Assembly: GCA_021413925.1 (NCBI GenBank)
Contig: JAIOPL010000006.1
Location: forward strand, 173,116-237,115
Reading direction: 5' to 3'
Origin: Verrucomicrobiota bacterium
GTDB taxonomy: Bacteria > Verrucomicrobiota > Verrucomicrobiia > Chthoniobacterales > UBA6821
Length of the DNA stretch: 64,000 nucleotides
The position numbers and the translations under genes are program-made. Under the pieces are notes generated by a model that saw only the letters and a list, made by a program, of their open reading frames with translations, was not told where the DNA came from and made no database searches. Below are positions 42,862 through 52,258 of the stretch, in pieces; the first letter of the stretch is position 1; each line of letters begins with the position of its first letter.

Positions 42862-45504
42862 CTAATGCTGGCCTTTGATGATCTTTTCGAGCACGGCGAT
42901 GAGTGCCTTGTCAGGCTCCGGCTGAGCCTGCTCGGCGGCAAGCGCGGCCTTGGCTGCCTCGAGGACGCGCGGATCATTGTGCCAGAGTCCATGCGGGTAG
43001 GAATAACGCTGTTGAATGATCTCAGCCACGCCGGAGCGGCCTTTCGCTTCGTTGAGCTTTGGCAGGAGATACGCCAGGGCCGCGTCCTTTTGCTCCTTGG
43101 TCGCATCCTTGCGCCAGCCCAAGACCCCTGCGGCTTTGAGACGCTGAGGATCCGGGAGGGTGGTGTCGGTCATCAGGGTCACCAACTGCTGAGTGGCGGC
43201 GTTGCCGGGCGTCACGGATAACATTTCCATAATGCCTGTAAAAGACGCCGGGGTGCTGCGGGCGAAGTCGACCAGATCGCCAAGAACCTCCGGGCCGCCC
43301 CGCTTGACCGCATCACGGAGCGGTCCGCCGAAGAATCCATACTGGCCGCCCTTAAGCTTTGTCAGAATGGGAAGTTGCGCCTTGATCTGATCGCGGGTCT
43401 TGAGCGACTCCATGGCGAGCAGTTGCACGAGAGGGTCTTTGCCTTTCAGCAGCTTCTCGATGACGGCGGCGTCCGGTTCGCCCGCGCACAACTGCTTCGC
43501 GGCGAAGAAACGCATCGGTTCCGCAGCCGCGGGATCGGTGGCGACCGCAAGCACCTGCTCTGGCGTCATGCCGGCGAGTTCCTTGGGCGGCCCGGCTTTC
43601 AGGAGGTCGCCCAGCATGCTCAGGAGTTCCAAAGATTCACCCTGGCCTGCGAGCACATCGCCCTTCTCGACCCTCGCCGCCACTTTCCAGTGGTCTTTCG
43701 GCTCCTTGATGACCAGACACTTGAAGGCATCCGGCCAGGTGGCACGGACCACCGGCGGAGTGCCGTCACGGGGAGTTTGCCATTCATCATACGGGGCACT
43801 GACCGTGTATTGGATGAGCGGCGTATGCTCGATGGTGAAGAGCACATCGGGATGCCGCCTGAGCACCTCGGCCCAGACATCCTCGTTGAGCAGTTCGTGA
43901 TACCACTTCAGCTTGCCATCTTTTTCCTTCGGCCAGGCGGCCTTTTCCTCGTCGGTATTGGGCCAGAATCCCGCCCCGTCGTTGGTATCCACATAGAACA
44001 GGGTGCAACCCCAACGCTTCTTCGCGTATTCCACTTTCTCGGCCAGGATGTCCGCCGGGGGTCGCTTGGGATGCGGGTAATCGTGGAAAAACACAAATGG
44101 GTTCTTGAGATCGTGCTTGTCAGCAAACTCAGCGTTCTTTTGCTCCTTCACCGCGATCACCGAGGGCCGCAGGCAGACGCCCACCTTGAACCCGGCATCG
44201 CGGATCTTTTTGAAAAACTCGTCCGCGACCGCGTCCGCCTCGGGGCACATGTATTCGACCATGTGCGGATCGCCGACATACTGAAGGTAAGAAGGTCCGT
44301 TCCCCTCGATGTTCCAGACGATCACGCCCTGGGCGTTGACCTTCTTCATCTGGGCGATCAACTGGTCGGCATGATCAAGCATCAGTTTGCGCACCTCTTC
44401 CGCGCGGGGGCCGACCGCCGGCTTCTTCAACTCCGGCCCCTCCGGTTCATGGTACGGGAATTTGTCCCCGATCATCGTCGGAATGATCGGGCGGCGGTCA
44501 TCCCACTTGAAGAGCATCGGGTGCGCCTTGGCATAGCCTTGGAGCGCCTCCTTGGCCGGGGCCATCGGATCGCTGGCATTGCCGAAGCGCAGCCAGACCG
44601 TGTAGGTGTCGCTGCCGCCGGGGGCGATCGGGCGCGAGGCGTAGCGGTCGTGATAGAGCTGGCGGTCGCCGCCGACGCTCAGGGTCAGCCACCAGGTCTC
44701 ACCCTTTTCGGCGCGCTCCTCTTCCAGTTGGCGGAGCGCCAGGTCCATGGCCACCGGATCATTCACCGCGTAGCCGGTAAGTTTCTTTTTGGCCCTTTCC
44801 TTTCGGTTCCACGGTTCGACCCATGTGTCGGTCTCCCAGTTGAGCTTCAGATGCTTCTTGGTCTCGGGAGTCGTCGCCACAACGGCCCGCGAGTCCTTGC
44901 CGCGACCATCGGAGTAACCCGCCTCCCCCACCAGAGGAAGTGCGACCGGGCCGCTCAGCGTGTCACCTTTTGCAGCGGGTGCAGCCTGCCCGAAATAGAG
45001 CGCTTCGGTGGTGGTCGCCGGACCGGTGTTTCCCGGCATCTTCAGGGTGAAGAGCCGTTGATCGAATTGGGCGAGTGTCTTGGACGAGTTGTTCCGCACC
45101 GTCACCTCGATATTCACCCCTTCGGGAACCACTTGATAGGTCCGGACGACCTCACCCCAGGCGAATGTCTGGGTCAATTGACGCTTGGCCGCGTCATACG
45201 AGGTGCTCTGCGGTTTGAGATCGGCCTTGTCCACCGGGTAGGTCTTGTCATCAGCCCCCCAGATCGACAGCTTGGCTTCCGGATCGCGGAAGCGAACGGT
45301 AGGTTCGAGCGTCTTGGTGGGCTGGCTGATCACCTGGCCATCGAGTGTGATGGAGAGTTCCCCCTTGTCGGTGAAATCGATCTTCACATCGGGTGCCGAC
45401 GGCTTGGCGGCCGGTTCCGCCGCGCCCAGCGTTGCGACCCCCGCCAGCAGGGTCAAGGCAAGCCCAAGCAGGCGGGATTTCAGTTTCAGGGGTTTTGTGT
45501 TCAT
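42862..45504 (-). CDS. Secreted ~880-aa TIM-barrel plus HEAT-like protein, paralog B
   Basis: Start at 45504 (MNTKPLKLKSRLLGLALTLL), signal peptide to about residue 28. Domain order as in paralog A: beta-rich domain, TIM-like domain with GVIVWNIEGNGPSYLQY and D506 in LFYVDTNDGAGFW, then a helical C-terminal region. The leader upstream of the ATG is also shared (AAAGCACACC directly before the start in both copies, and in the relic at 55333). The last 35 residues (PRVLEAAKAALAAEQ and QPEPDKALIAVLEKI) are again nearly identical to A, so divergence is confined to the part between, a mosaic pattern. In-frame extension to 45537 is possible but would precede the signal peptide. It follows the maturase gene by 33 bases. 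Confidence 0.75.
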   Translation of the reverse strand: MNTKPLKLKSRLLGLALTLLAGVATLGAAEPAAKPSAPDVKIDFTDKGELSITLDGQVISQPTKTLEPTVRFRDPEAKLSIWGADDKTYPVDKADLKPQSTSYDAAKRQLTQTFAWGEVVRTYQVVPEGVNIEVTVRNNSSKTLAQFDQRLFTLKMPGNTGPATTTEALYFGQAAPAAKGDTLSGPVALPLVGEAGYSDGRGKDSRAVVATTPETKKHLKLNWETDTWVEPWNRKERAKKKLTGYAVNDPVAMDLALRQLEEERAEKGETWWLTLSVGGDRQLYHDRYASRPIAPGGSDTYTVWLRFGNASDPMAPAKEALQGYAKAHPMLFKWDDRRPIIPTMIGDKFPYHEPEGPELKKPAVGPRAEEVRKLMLDHADQLIAQMKKVNAQGVIVWNIEGNGPSYLQYVGDPHMVEYMCPEADAVADEFFKKIRDAGFKVGVCLRPSVIAVKEQKNAEFADKHDLKNPFVFFHDYPHPKRPPADILAEKVEYAKKRWGCTLFYVDTNDGAGFWPNTDEEKAAWPKEKDGKLKWYHELLNEDVWAEVLRRHPDVLFTIEHTPLIQYTVSAPYDEWQTPRDGTPPVVRATWPDAFKCLVIKEPKDHWKVAARVEKGDVLAGQGESLELLSMLGDLLKAGPPKELAGMTPEQVLAVATDPAAAEPMRFFAAKQLCAGEPDAAVIEKLLKGKDPLVQLLAMESLKTRDQIKAQLPILTKLKGGQYGFFGGPLRDAVKRGGPEVLGDLVDFARSTPASFTGIMEMLSVTPGNAATQQLVTLMTDTTLPDPQRLKAAGVLGWRKDATKEQKDAALAYLLPKLNEAKGRSGVAEIIQQRYSYPHGLWHNDPRVLEAAKAALAAEQAQPEPDKALIAVLEKIIKGQH

Positions 45505-45537
45505 GGTGTGCTTTCCGAGTTCAGGTTGAAGGTTCAT

Positions 45538-46821
45538 TTACGCGCGATCGGCGGCCTTTGACGAGTCGTATCGTGCGAGGATTTCCATGATTTGGGCCGG
45601 TGGTCGGCGCCTCCGGAGCAACTCCCCCATGGTGTTCATGTGCGGGGCGACATGGTTGAAGAACAGTTTATAGGAGGCGCAGAGGTAGTTGAGCCCGGGC
45701 TCGCCGTCCGGGGTGCTGATGAAGCGGTGTTTCGGACACTCGCCGTGACACGCGAAGCGCACTTCGCACTCGCGGCAATAGCGCGGAAGGGTGTCGGATT
45801 TGTCGTTGCCGAATTTGATCTGCTGCGGCGAATTCACCATCTCCCCGAGGGAGCGGTTGAGCAGGTTGCCGAGCCTGTATTGCGGGTAAACATAATGGTC
45901 GCACGAGTAGAGGTCGCCGTTGTGCTCCAAGGCGAGCGCGGATCCGCATTTCTCGGAAAAAACGCACAGGCCCGATCCCGCCCCGACCCAGTTCCCGAGC
46001 GTCACATCGAAGATCTGCACGAAGACCTTTCCCACATCGCGGCGCACCCATTCGTCGAAGATCGCGCAGAGGAACTCGCCGTAACGGCGGGATGGAACGC
46101 TCCACGAAGTGACCGGCGACCCGGCCACGGCGCCGTCCGTCGGCGCGCCCAGATCGAGTCCCGCCTCGGACGCCAGCGCATCCGCCTTCCGCTCGACCAG
46201 CGGGATGAACTGGATGAACCCGCTGCCGATCTCCTTGAGGAAACGGTACACCTCCAGCGGATGCTTCGAGTTGCTGGCGTTGACCACGGTGAGCGTGTTG
46301 AATTCCACACCGTGTTTTTTCAAAAGGCGCAGGCCGTTCATGACGAGCTTGAATGTGGGCCGCTTTTTCTTGTCCACACGGTAGACATCGTGCAGGTGCG
46401 CCGGGCCGTCCACGCTCAGGCCGACCAGAAAACCCTCGGTCTTCAGAAAGGCGCACCAGTCGTCGTCGAGAAGGGTTCCGTTGGTCTGGATCGCGTTGCG
46501 GATGACCCTTCCGCCCCCGTGCTTTTTTTGCAGCCCCACGATGCGGCGGAAATAATCGAGCCCGAGCAGCGTCGGCTCCCCGCCCTGCCAGGCGAAGGTC
46601 ACCTCCGGCGTGTTCTGCGAGGCGATATACCCGGAGATGTAAGCCTCCAGGACATCGTCCCCCATCTTGAAATTCTCGTTGGAGGGGAAAAGTTTTTCCT
46701 TCTCGAGGTAGAAGCAGTATTCGCAATCGAGATTGCAGATCGGCCCGATCGGCTTCGTCATGATGTGAAACGGCCTTGCCGCCGGGGTCCCGGCCGGACC
46801 GCGCCGGATGGCTTTCTCCAT
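45538..46821 (-). CDS. Anaerobic sulfatase-maturating enzyme (radical SAM, SPASM)
   Basis: The 427-aa product is a radical SAM enzyme with C29-x3-C33-x2-C36 in GPICNLDCEYCFYLEKE, followed by WQGGEPTLLGLDYF, the GGEP motif for SAM binding, and LSVDGPAHLHDVYR, typical of anSME. The SPASM domain binding two more iron-sulfur clusters is seen in CGSALALEHNGDLYSCDHY and CRECEVRFACHGECPKHR. It oxidises the active-site Cys or Ser of type I sulfatases to formylglycine, here most likely for the C54 sulfatase at 36188-37627. Start at 46821 is chosen for GGGAG located six bases before it; 46839 is an alternative. A sulfatase relic lies directly upstream, where one would expect an intact partner. Confidence 0.92.
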   Translation of the reverse strand: MEKAIRRGPAGTPAARPFHIMTKPIGPICNLDCEYCFYLEKEKLFPSNENFKMGDDVLEAYISGYIASQNTPEVTFAWQGGEPTLLGLDYFRRIVGLQKKHGGGRVIRNAIQTNGTLLDDDWCAFLKTEGFLVGLSVDGPAHLHDVYRVDKKKRPTFKLVMNGLRLLKKHGVEFNTLTVVNASNSKHPLEVYRFLKEIGSGFIQFIPLVERKADALASEAGLDLGAPTDGAVAGSPVTSWSVPSRRYGEFLCAIFDEWVRRDVGKVFVQIFDVTLGNWVGAGSGLCVFSEKCGSALALEHNGDLYSCDHYVYPQYRLGNLLNRSLGEMVNSPQQIKFGNDKSDTLPRYCRECEVRFACHGECPKHRFISTPDGEPGLNYLCASYKLFFNHVAPHMNTMGELLRRRRPPAQIMEILARYDSSKAADRA

Positions 46822-46870
46822 GACTGCTCCCTGTGTCATGATCGGCAGGTCCGGCTGTGTTTCGGCGTGT

Positions 46871-47008
46871 TCAAGCGATGGTGAAGTGGATCGGCGGGTT
46901 GGTCCGCCAAGGGCGCCCCGCCCAGCAATCGCCGCGGAGGGAATCCTGGACGCGGTCGAGATACCGGAGCTGCTGGTCACACATGATGATGACGAAATTG
47001 GGTCGCAT
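46871..47008 (-). pseudogene. 45-codon sulfatase relic upstream of the maturase
   Basis: The frame starts MRPNFVIIMCDQQ, which is the standard N-terminus of type I sulfatases including the metal-binding D-Q, then jumps to LRYLDRVQDSLRGDCWAG and a short tail before TGA. The C-x-P-x-R motif and everything else are absent, so the enzyme cannot be active. The simplest reading is an internal deletion that fused the first 13 codons to a C-terminal segment; I cannot prove the tail is sulfatase-derived. It lies 16 bases after the GH3 stop and 49 before the maturase start, keeping operon spacing. Confidence 0.6.
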
Positions 47009-47024
47009 GTTCGGTTTCTTCGTT

Positions 47025-49511
47025 CTACTTGGTTCCTCTTTCTAGTTCCAGGTATTGAAACCGTCCCGTCAGCCGAATATCCGCGGCCGAGGCCCCGACC
47101 TGGACGGTGAACTCGCCCGGTTCGGCCACCCAGGTGCGGCGACTGGGGCAGAAAAATTGAAGATCGCGCTTGGTCAGGACGATCTCCAGCGTCCGGCGTT
47201 CGCCCGGTTCCAGGGACACGGTTGCAAACCCCTTCAACTCCTTCAGCGGCCGGGGCACGGAGGCCGCCACATCGCCGAGATAAAGCTGCGCGGTCTCGAT
47301 GCCGGCGCGCCCCCCGGTGTTCACCACATCGAAGCGCACGGTCAAGGGTTGGCCGTCGGTCACCTGCTCCGGGAGCACCAGGTTTTCGTAGGCAAAGGTG
47401 GTGTAACTGAGCCCGAAGCCGAACGGGAAAAGCGGCGCCACGCCCGTGCGATCATGGTGGCGGTAACCGGTAAAGACGCCATCGCTCAGCAAGACGCGCT
47501 TGTCGCCGTCCGCATCGTGGTAACAGCCGAAGGAGGAGCGATCCTCGGGCACCCGCTCGAAGGTGGCGGGAAGCCGCCCGGAGGGGTTCACCAGTCCGGC
47601 CAGGATCTCCGCCACGGCGGTGCCGCCTTCCTGCCCCGGATACCAGGCATGCAGGATCGCCGGAACCCGCTCGATCCAGCGCCGCATATCCACATTGCCA
47701 CCCGCCGTCAGCACGACGGTCACATCCTTCCGCAGGTCCACCAGGTCCAGCAGGAGCGATTCATGATCCTCCGGCATGGCAAACGGCCGGTCGAAGCTTT
47801 CCCCCTCGGTGATCTCGGAAAAGCCGCCGCAGAAAATGACATGCCCGGCCTCGCGCGCCAGACTCAGCGCCTCCGCACGGAAGACCTCGCCCGAGTGGAA
47901 CGCCCAGCCCACCGCCGCACCGTTGCCCTGCCGCATCCGGCGGTAGAGGACTTCGATCGGATAATCGCGTCCCGCCTCGAGGTGGAGGATGACCTTGGCC
48001 GGATTGATGTTTGCCCCGTCCATGATGTCGAAGAGCGCCTGCCCGTCGACGCTGACCCGGAAGAAACCGTCGAACCACTGGTAGAAGACATGCGGCCCGG
48101 TCCGCTCCGGACGGACGATCCCTGTCCAGCGCACCGTGAAGGCGCCGGCATCGATATCATCGGCTATCGGCCCGGTGCCCCAGCGCTGCTCCAACCGCGG
48201 TTCGATCCGGGTGAGCACAGGCTCTCCCAGCCAGCTCAAGCCGTTGAAATACTCGGCCTTCAGGCCGGGTTCGCCTTCCGGGGTCAGGAAGCGCGAGGAT
48301 TTGAAAGCCGCGGCGCTGTCGTCGGGCTGAATCCCCGTGACATGGGCGACATTCTCCTCGCCGTAGATTTGGCGCATGCCGTCGAGGATGCTGATCCGGC
48401 GCCAGGAGTTGTTGAGGGCGGAGCCCCCGCCGCCGACGGGCGTGAGGGCGGCGTGGGGGCCGACCAGCAGGATCTTGCCCGCCTTGCCCGGTTCGAGCGG
48501 AAGGTGGCCGCCCTCGTTTTTCAGCAGCACACAGCCGCGCCTTGCGATTTCCAAAGAGACCGCCGCCGTCGCCGGATCTTCCAGCGGAATCGAGTCGTCC
48601 TGCTGAGGGTGATCCATCCAGCCGAAACAGATCATCAGGCGCAACAACCGGCGGATCTTGTCATCAATGACCGGGACATCCACCAGCCCGTTGCTCACAG
48701 CGGGGAGGAGGTGTTCGCGCGTCAGCCAGAGCGCCGTCGGCATCTCCAGGTCCAGCCCGGCATTGGCGGAATTGACGGCGCTGTAGGTGGAGATCCAGTC
48801 GCTCATCAACAACCCATCGAAACCCCATTCACCCTTGAGCAGTTGCCGGATCAGCCAGTCATGCTCCGAGGCATGGACTCCGTTGATGAGGTTATAGGAG
48901 GCCATCACCGTGGCCGATCCTGCGTCCTCGACGGCCGCCTGAAAGGCGGGCAGATAGACCTCGCGCAGCGTGCGCTCGTCCACATCGGAGCTGGTGTGAT
49001 GCCGGTCATACTCTTGGAAATTGACGGCGAGATGCTTCACCGTGGCCGCCACCCCCTGGTCCTGCAGACCCCGGATGAAGGCGCATCCGCCGGCTGAAGC
49101 CAGGCAGGGATCCTCTCCCAGGTATTCAAAGTTGCGGCCGCAGAGGGCCGACCGGTAAATGTTCACGCCGGGTCCGAGCACGACATGGACGCCGCGGGCC
49201 CGCGCGTCGCGGCCGAGCGCCGCCCCGGCCCGGTAGGCCAGGTCGCGATCCCAGGTCGCCGCCAGGGCGATGGTGGCCGGATAGGTCGTCGAACGGTCGG
49301 TCCACCAGTGAATTCCGACCGAGGCGTCGGCAAAGCGCAACGCAGGGATTCCGGCCCTCTCGTTGCCATGGGTCCCGCCTTCTTGGGCGGCGCACACCTT
49401 GCCGCCCAGTAGGTCGATCTTCTCCTCCAGCGTCAACTTGGCGAGAATGCCGGTGATCCGTTGCTCAATGGCTGCCGAGGGCGGCGTGAAATGCGGATGA
49501 TTACTCTTCAT
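47025..49511 (-). CDS. GH3 beta-glycosidase with PA14 domain
   Basis: The start at 49511 (MKSNHPHFTPPSAAIEQR) overlaps the stop of the GH20 gene as ATGA; product 828 aa. The GH3 barrel contains VKHLAVNFQEYDRHHTSS and the nucleophile D238 in GFDGLLMSDWISTYSAV. After the second domain begins (GCVLLKNEGGHLPL, about 320), a PA14 carbohydrate-binding domain is inserted at about 405-545 (LKAEYFNGLSWLGEPVLTR), the usual place in beta-glucosidases of this type. A fibronectin III-like domain ends the protein (VTDGQPLTVRFDVVNTGGRAG). It should cleave terminal beta-glucose, xylose or related sugars. No signal peptide. A sulfatase relic follows. Confidence 0.92.
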   Translation of the reverse strand: MKSNHPHFTPPSAAIEQRITGILAKLTLEEKIDLLGGKVCAAQEGGTHGNERAGIPALRFADASVGIHWWTDRSTTYPATIALAATWDRDLAYRAGAALGRDARARGVHVVLGPGVNIYRSALCGRNFEYLGEDPCLASAGGCAFIRGLQDQGVAATVKHLAVNFQEYDRHHTSSDVDERTLREVYLPAFQAAVEDAGSATVMASYNLINGVHASEHDWLIRQLLKGEWGFDGLLMSDWISTYSAVNSANAGLDLEMPTALWLTREHLLPAVSNGLVDVPVIDDKIRRLLRLMICFGWMDHPQQDDSIPLEDPATAAVSLEIARRGCVLLKNEGGHLPLEPGKAGKILLVGPHAALTPVGGGGSALNNSWRRISILDGMRQIYGEENVAHVTGIQPDDSAAAFKSSRFLTPEGEPGLKAEYFNGLSWLGEPVLTRIEPRLEQRWGTGPIADDIDAGAFTVRWTGIVRPERTGPHVFYQWFDGFFRVSVDGQALFDIMDGANINPAKVILHLEAGRDYPIEVLYRRMRQGNGAAVGWAFHSGEVFRAEALSLAREAGHVIFCGGFSEITEGESFDRPFAMPEDHESLLLDLVDLRKDVTVVLTAGGNVDMRRWIERVPAILHAWYPGQEGGTAVAEILAGLVNPSGRLPATFERVPEDRSSFGCYHDADGDKRVLLSDGVFTGYRHHDRTGVAPLFPFGFGLSYTTFAYENLVLPEQVTDGQPLTVRFDVVNTGGRAGIETAQLYLGDVAASVPRPLKELKGFATVSLEPGERRTLEIVLTKRDLQFFCPSRRTWVAEPGEFTVQVGASAADIRLTGRFQYLELERGTK

Positions 49512-52258
49512 AAAATACTTCCTGATCCGGAGGGTCTGACATGAATGATCCCGAATCCCGCGCTGTCGCTGCAGGCGTTGTCCGTGGCGTAAAAGAGCGA
49601 TGCGCGGCGATGCTCGCTCCGGCCCGCCGTTTGCGCCGTGGCCACCCCTTCCAACCGGAATTCCTTCGCCCCAATGGGAATCTCCAGGAGCGCCAGCGGC
49701 ACGAGGGCGGCCAGCGTGTAGCCTTCCGGCCCGGTGGCGACTCCCGCCACGGCAATCTCCGGGGCCGGCACGATCGCTCCATCCATCAGCTTGAAGGCGG
49801 CGGCGGGCGCTTCCGCGGTCGGCGGCGCCAGGAAGACCTGGCCGATCGCCTTGCCGGCTCCGGCACAACCGAAAAGCTCAAAACAGGAACCGCGCCAGAC
49901 CGGATCACCCCGCCGCACGGAGACATCGTGGACGGTGACGACCACCGCCAGCTTGTCGCCGGCCGGCGCCACGCGCGCTTCCGCCACCGGCCCGTCGGCC
50001 AGCCGGGCCGTGCGGGGCCCGGCACCGGCCAGCATGGCGGGCAGCGCCGCAAGATCGGGCGGGCAGGCGGACAGCGCGGGAATCGTCCAGTCACGATCGC
50101 TGTAGAGGGTCAGTGAAGCGCCGTGGATCTCGTCCCCGGAGCCGGAGGCCTTCACCGTGACCATGGCCGGTTGGCCGCTGACCTCGAGGGTGAACTCCGC
50201 GCTCCGCGAGGATCCCGGCCGCAAACGGGCAAAATTCAACTCCGCGCCACCGGTTATCCGGACGGACTCCGCCGGGGTGACGCGCAGCGTGACGGCTCCC
50301 GAGGCCGGGCGCGCCCCGGAATTGGTGACCGTGAGGCGCACCCGGTTCGGCCCCGTCTCGATCAGGGCCGCGCGCACGGAAACGCCGCGGATGGCATGGT
50401 CGTAGCGCGCCAGGGTGACGCCGATTTCCGAGGGGCGGTTGCGAGCCCGCCACAGGCGCTCGAAGCGACGGCGCAGATCGCGCATCGCCTTGGTGATGGC
50501 GGTGCGCTCCGCCTTGTCGGCCTGCCCGCCCAGCCCGAAGGCGGCGAGTTTGCGCGCCGCCAGAACCATGGTGTCGGCGGCGAAGAGCCAGTAAGGAAGC
50601 ACACCGAGCGGGTCAACGCCGGGGGCGCCACAGCGGTCGGCAAAGACGGCCCGGATGTGTTCCACGCGGGGCAGGACCGAACGCCCCATTTCGGCATCGA
50701 TCCGGAAGGACCCCGTGACGATCTTGCCGTCGCGGACCATGATACCGCCCGTCGATTGGGCCTCGGAAAAGGCCGGATCGTCCGGCAGGGCGAAGAATAT
50801 CGTCTGCCAGATGCTGTTGTTGCCATGGGCGAGGGAGCGGAATGAGATCTCGCCCAGTTCGTCCAGCGCCGATGCAAGGTCGGCGTCGTCCCGGCCGATG
50901 AACCGCGACACGAAGCGGCGGGTGAAGCTCTCCTGATCGGCGCCGGTGTTCCACGCCTGCTCGGCGCCGAACAAATAGCCATGCCAGGAGTATTCCATGA
51001 AGTTGTAATGGCCGCCGTCGCCCCAGTCGGTGTTGAGCAGCCCACGGGCGCCATGCTTCCTGCCGGCGGCCGCGAACCCGGCGATGTTGGCGCAGGCCTC
51101 GGGAAGCCGGGGGAAGAGCGCGTTCCAGGAGTTGGTGCCCGGGCAGGCGTAGAACTCCAGCCCGGCGCGTTGGAAGTCGGCGATGGTCTCGAACTTGTGG
51201 TTGTGACCGTAGGCCCAATCGAGCACGGTCAGGTCCTTGGGGATGTCGGGAACCAGCTCCGGGTGATGCCGGATGATGTCGCCCCAGAACATCATCCGCT
51301 TGCCGTATTTCCGAGCCAACTCGGCGACCTTCGCGATGTGGTCGAGATAGACCCGCCCCTTGCCGCGCTGTTTGCAGAGTTCATAGGACTGGCCCCAGCC
51401 GAGGTCGTAGACTTCATCGCAGCAGGCGTTGAAGCGTTGGCTGGTGAAGAGCGGCAGGAACTCGGCAAAGAGACTGTCCAGAAAAGCATAGCTCTCCGGG
51501 TTGGCCGGCGAAAGCGTCCAGGCGTGCAGCGCGAAGCCCGGCGACGCGTCCGGATCGATGTATTTGCCCACGCCCAGGTCCTCGGCGATGTGGTGGTATT
51601 GCGGGTGCCGCAGCACGGTGGCGAGATGGCCGAAGGAGGCCAGCGACGGCACCAACTCGATGTGCCGCGCCCGGCAATGGGCGTCGAGTTTCAGGATATC
51701 CCCGGCCGTCAGCGGCGAGGCCTCCTTGCCGATCTCCGGGTGGCCCCGGAACGCGAAGGTGTGCTCGATATAGAGCTGGAGCTGGTTGATCTTGCAGCGG
51801 CTGAGCTGGTCGGCCAGTTGCAGAAGCTGGTCCGGTTTCGGCACGCGGCCACGGGTCACATCATAGTAAACGCCGCGGTCCTCGAAGTCCGGCCAGTCCT
51901 CGATCTCCAAGCAGGGCAGCGCGCCCTCCACCGCCTGTTCCACGAGCTGGCGCAGGGTCTGGACAGCGTAAAACGCGCCGCTGACCGCGCCGGCCTCGAT
52001 GCGGATGCCGGCAGGGGTGATGCCGAGCCGGTAGCCATCGCGATGCAGACCATCGCGCAGGGCCACGGAGACGGTGTCGTGACTGCCCGGGTAACTCACA
52101 TTTACGGCGAACCCCGGGAACAGGGACTGCAGTTCCGTCGCGATCGGATAAAGGCTCGCGTCACCGATGCCGATCACGCCGGCGGCGGGCAGAGGGAAGA
52201 TGCCGTCGCGTGATGTCAGGGATCGGGGCTGGGGCAGCAGACGAGGATGGATGTTCAT
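49508..52258 (-). CDS. GH20-like beta-N-acetylhexosaminidase with CBM9-like C-terminus
   Basis: The 916-aa product has the GH20b N-terminal domain (about 1-120), a TIM barrel starting DFEDRGVYYDVTRGRVPK, and the catalytic D281-E282 pair in QRFNACCDEVYDLGWG, where the usual preceding G-G is replaced by C-C. Further barrel signatures are MMFWGDIIRHHPE and GTNSWNALFP. Residues about 700-916 resemble a CBM9-type module (DPVWRGSCFELFGCAG). It probably removes terminal GlcNAc or GalNAc, using substrate-assisted catalysis. No signal peptide. Start and stop both overlap neighbours by ATGA (cellulase-like gene upstream, GH3 downstream), so the three are tightly coupled. Confidence 0.85.
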   Translation of the reverse strand: MNIHPRLLPQPRSLTSRDGIFPLPAAGVIGIGDASLYPIATELQSLFPGFAVNVSYPGSHDTVSVALRDGLHRDGYRLGITPAGIRIEAGAVSGAFYAVQTLRQLVEQAVEGALPCLEIEDWPDFEDRGVYYDVTRGRVPKPDQLLQLADQLSRCKINQLQLYIEHTFAFRGHPEIGKEASPLTAGDILKLDAHCRARHIELVPSLASFGHLATVLRHPQYHHIAEDLGVGKYIDPDASPGFALHAWTLSPANPESYAFLDSLFAEFLPLFTSQRFNACCDEVYDLGWGQSYELCKQRGKGRVYLDHIAKVAELARKYGKRMMFWGDIIRHHPELVPDIPKDLTVLDWAYGHNHKFETIADFQRAGLEFYACPGTNSWNALFPRLPEACANIAGFAAAGRKHGARGLLNTDWGDGGHYNFMEYSWHGYLFGAEQAWNTGADQESFTRRFVSRFIGRDDADLASALDELGEISFRSLAHGNNSIWQTIFFALPDDPAFSEAQSTGGIMVRDGKIVTGSFRIDAEMGRSVLPRVEHIRAVFADRCGAPGVDPLGVLPYWLFAADTMVLAARKLAAFGLGGQADKAERTAITKAMRDLRRRFERLWRARNRPSEIGVTLARYDHAIRGVSVRAALIETGPNRVRLTVTNSGARPASGAVTLRVTPAESVRITGGAELNFARLRPGSSRSAEFTLEVSGQPAMVTVKASGSGDEIHGASLTLYSDRDWTIPALSACPPDLAALPAMLAGAGPRTARLADGPVAEARVAPAGDKLAVVVTVHDVSVRRGDPVWRGSCFELFGCAGAGKAIGQVFLAPPTAEAPAAAFKLMDGAIVPAPEIAVAGVATGPEGYTLAALVPLALLEIPIGAKEFRLEGVATAQTAGRSEHRRASLFYATDNACSDSAGFGIIHVRPSGSGSIL

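Noticed and set aside
43375..45561. 728-codon plus-strand open frame
   Set aside because: It is the antisense of the ~880-aa paralog B, which has a signal peptide, a twin and a relic; the plus frame has no recognisable domain.
47055..49097. 680-codon plus-strand open frame
   Set aside because: Antisense to the GH3 gene with all its motifs; no domain in the plus frame.
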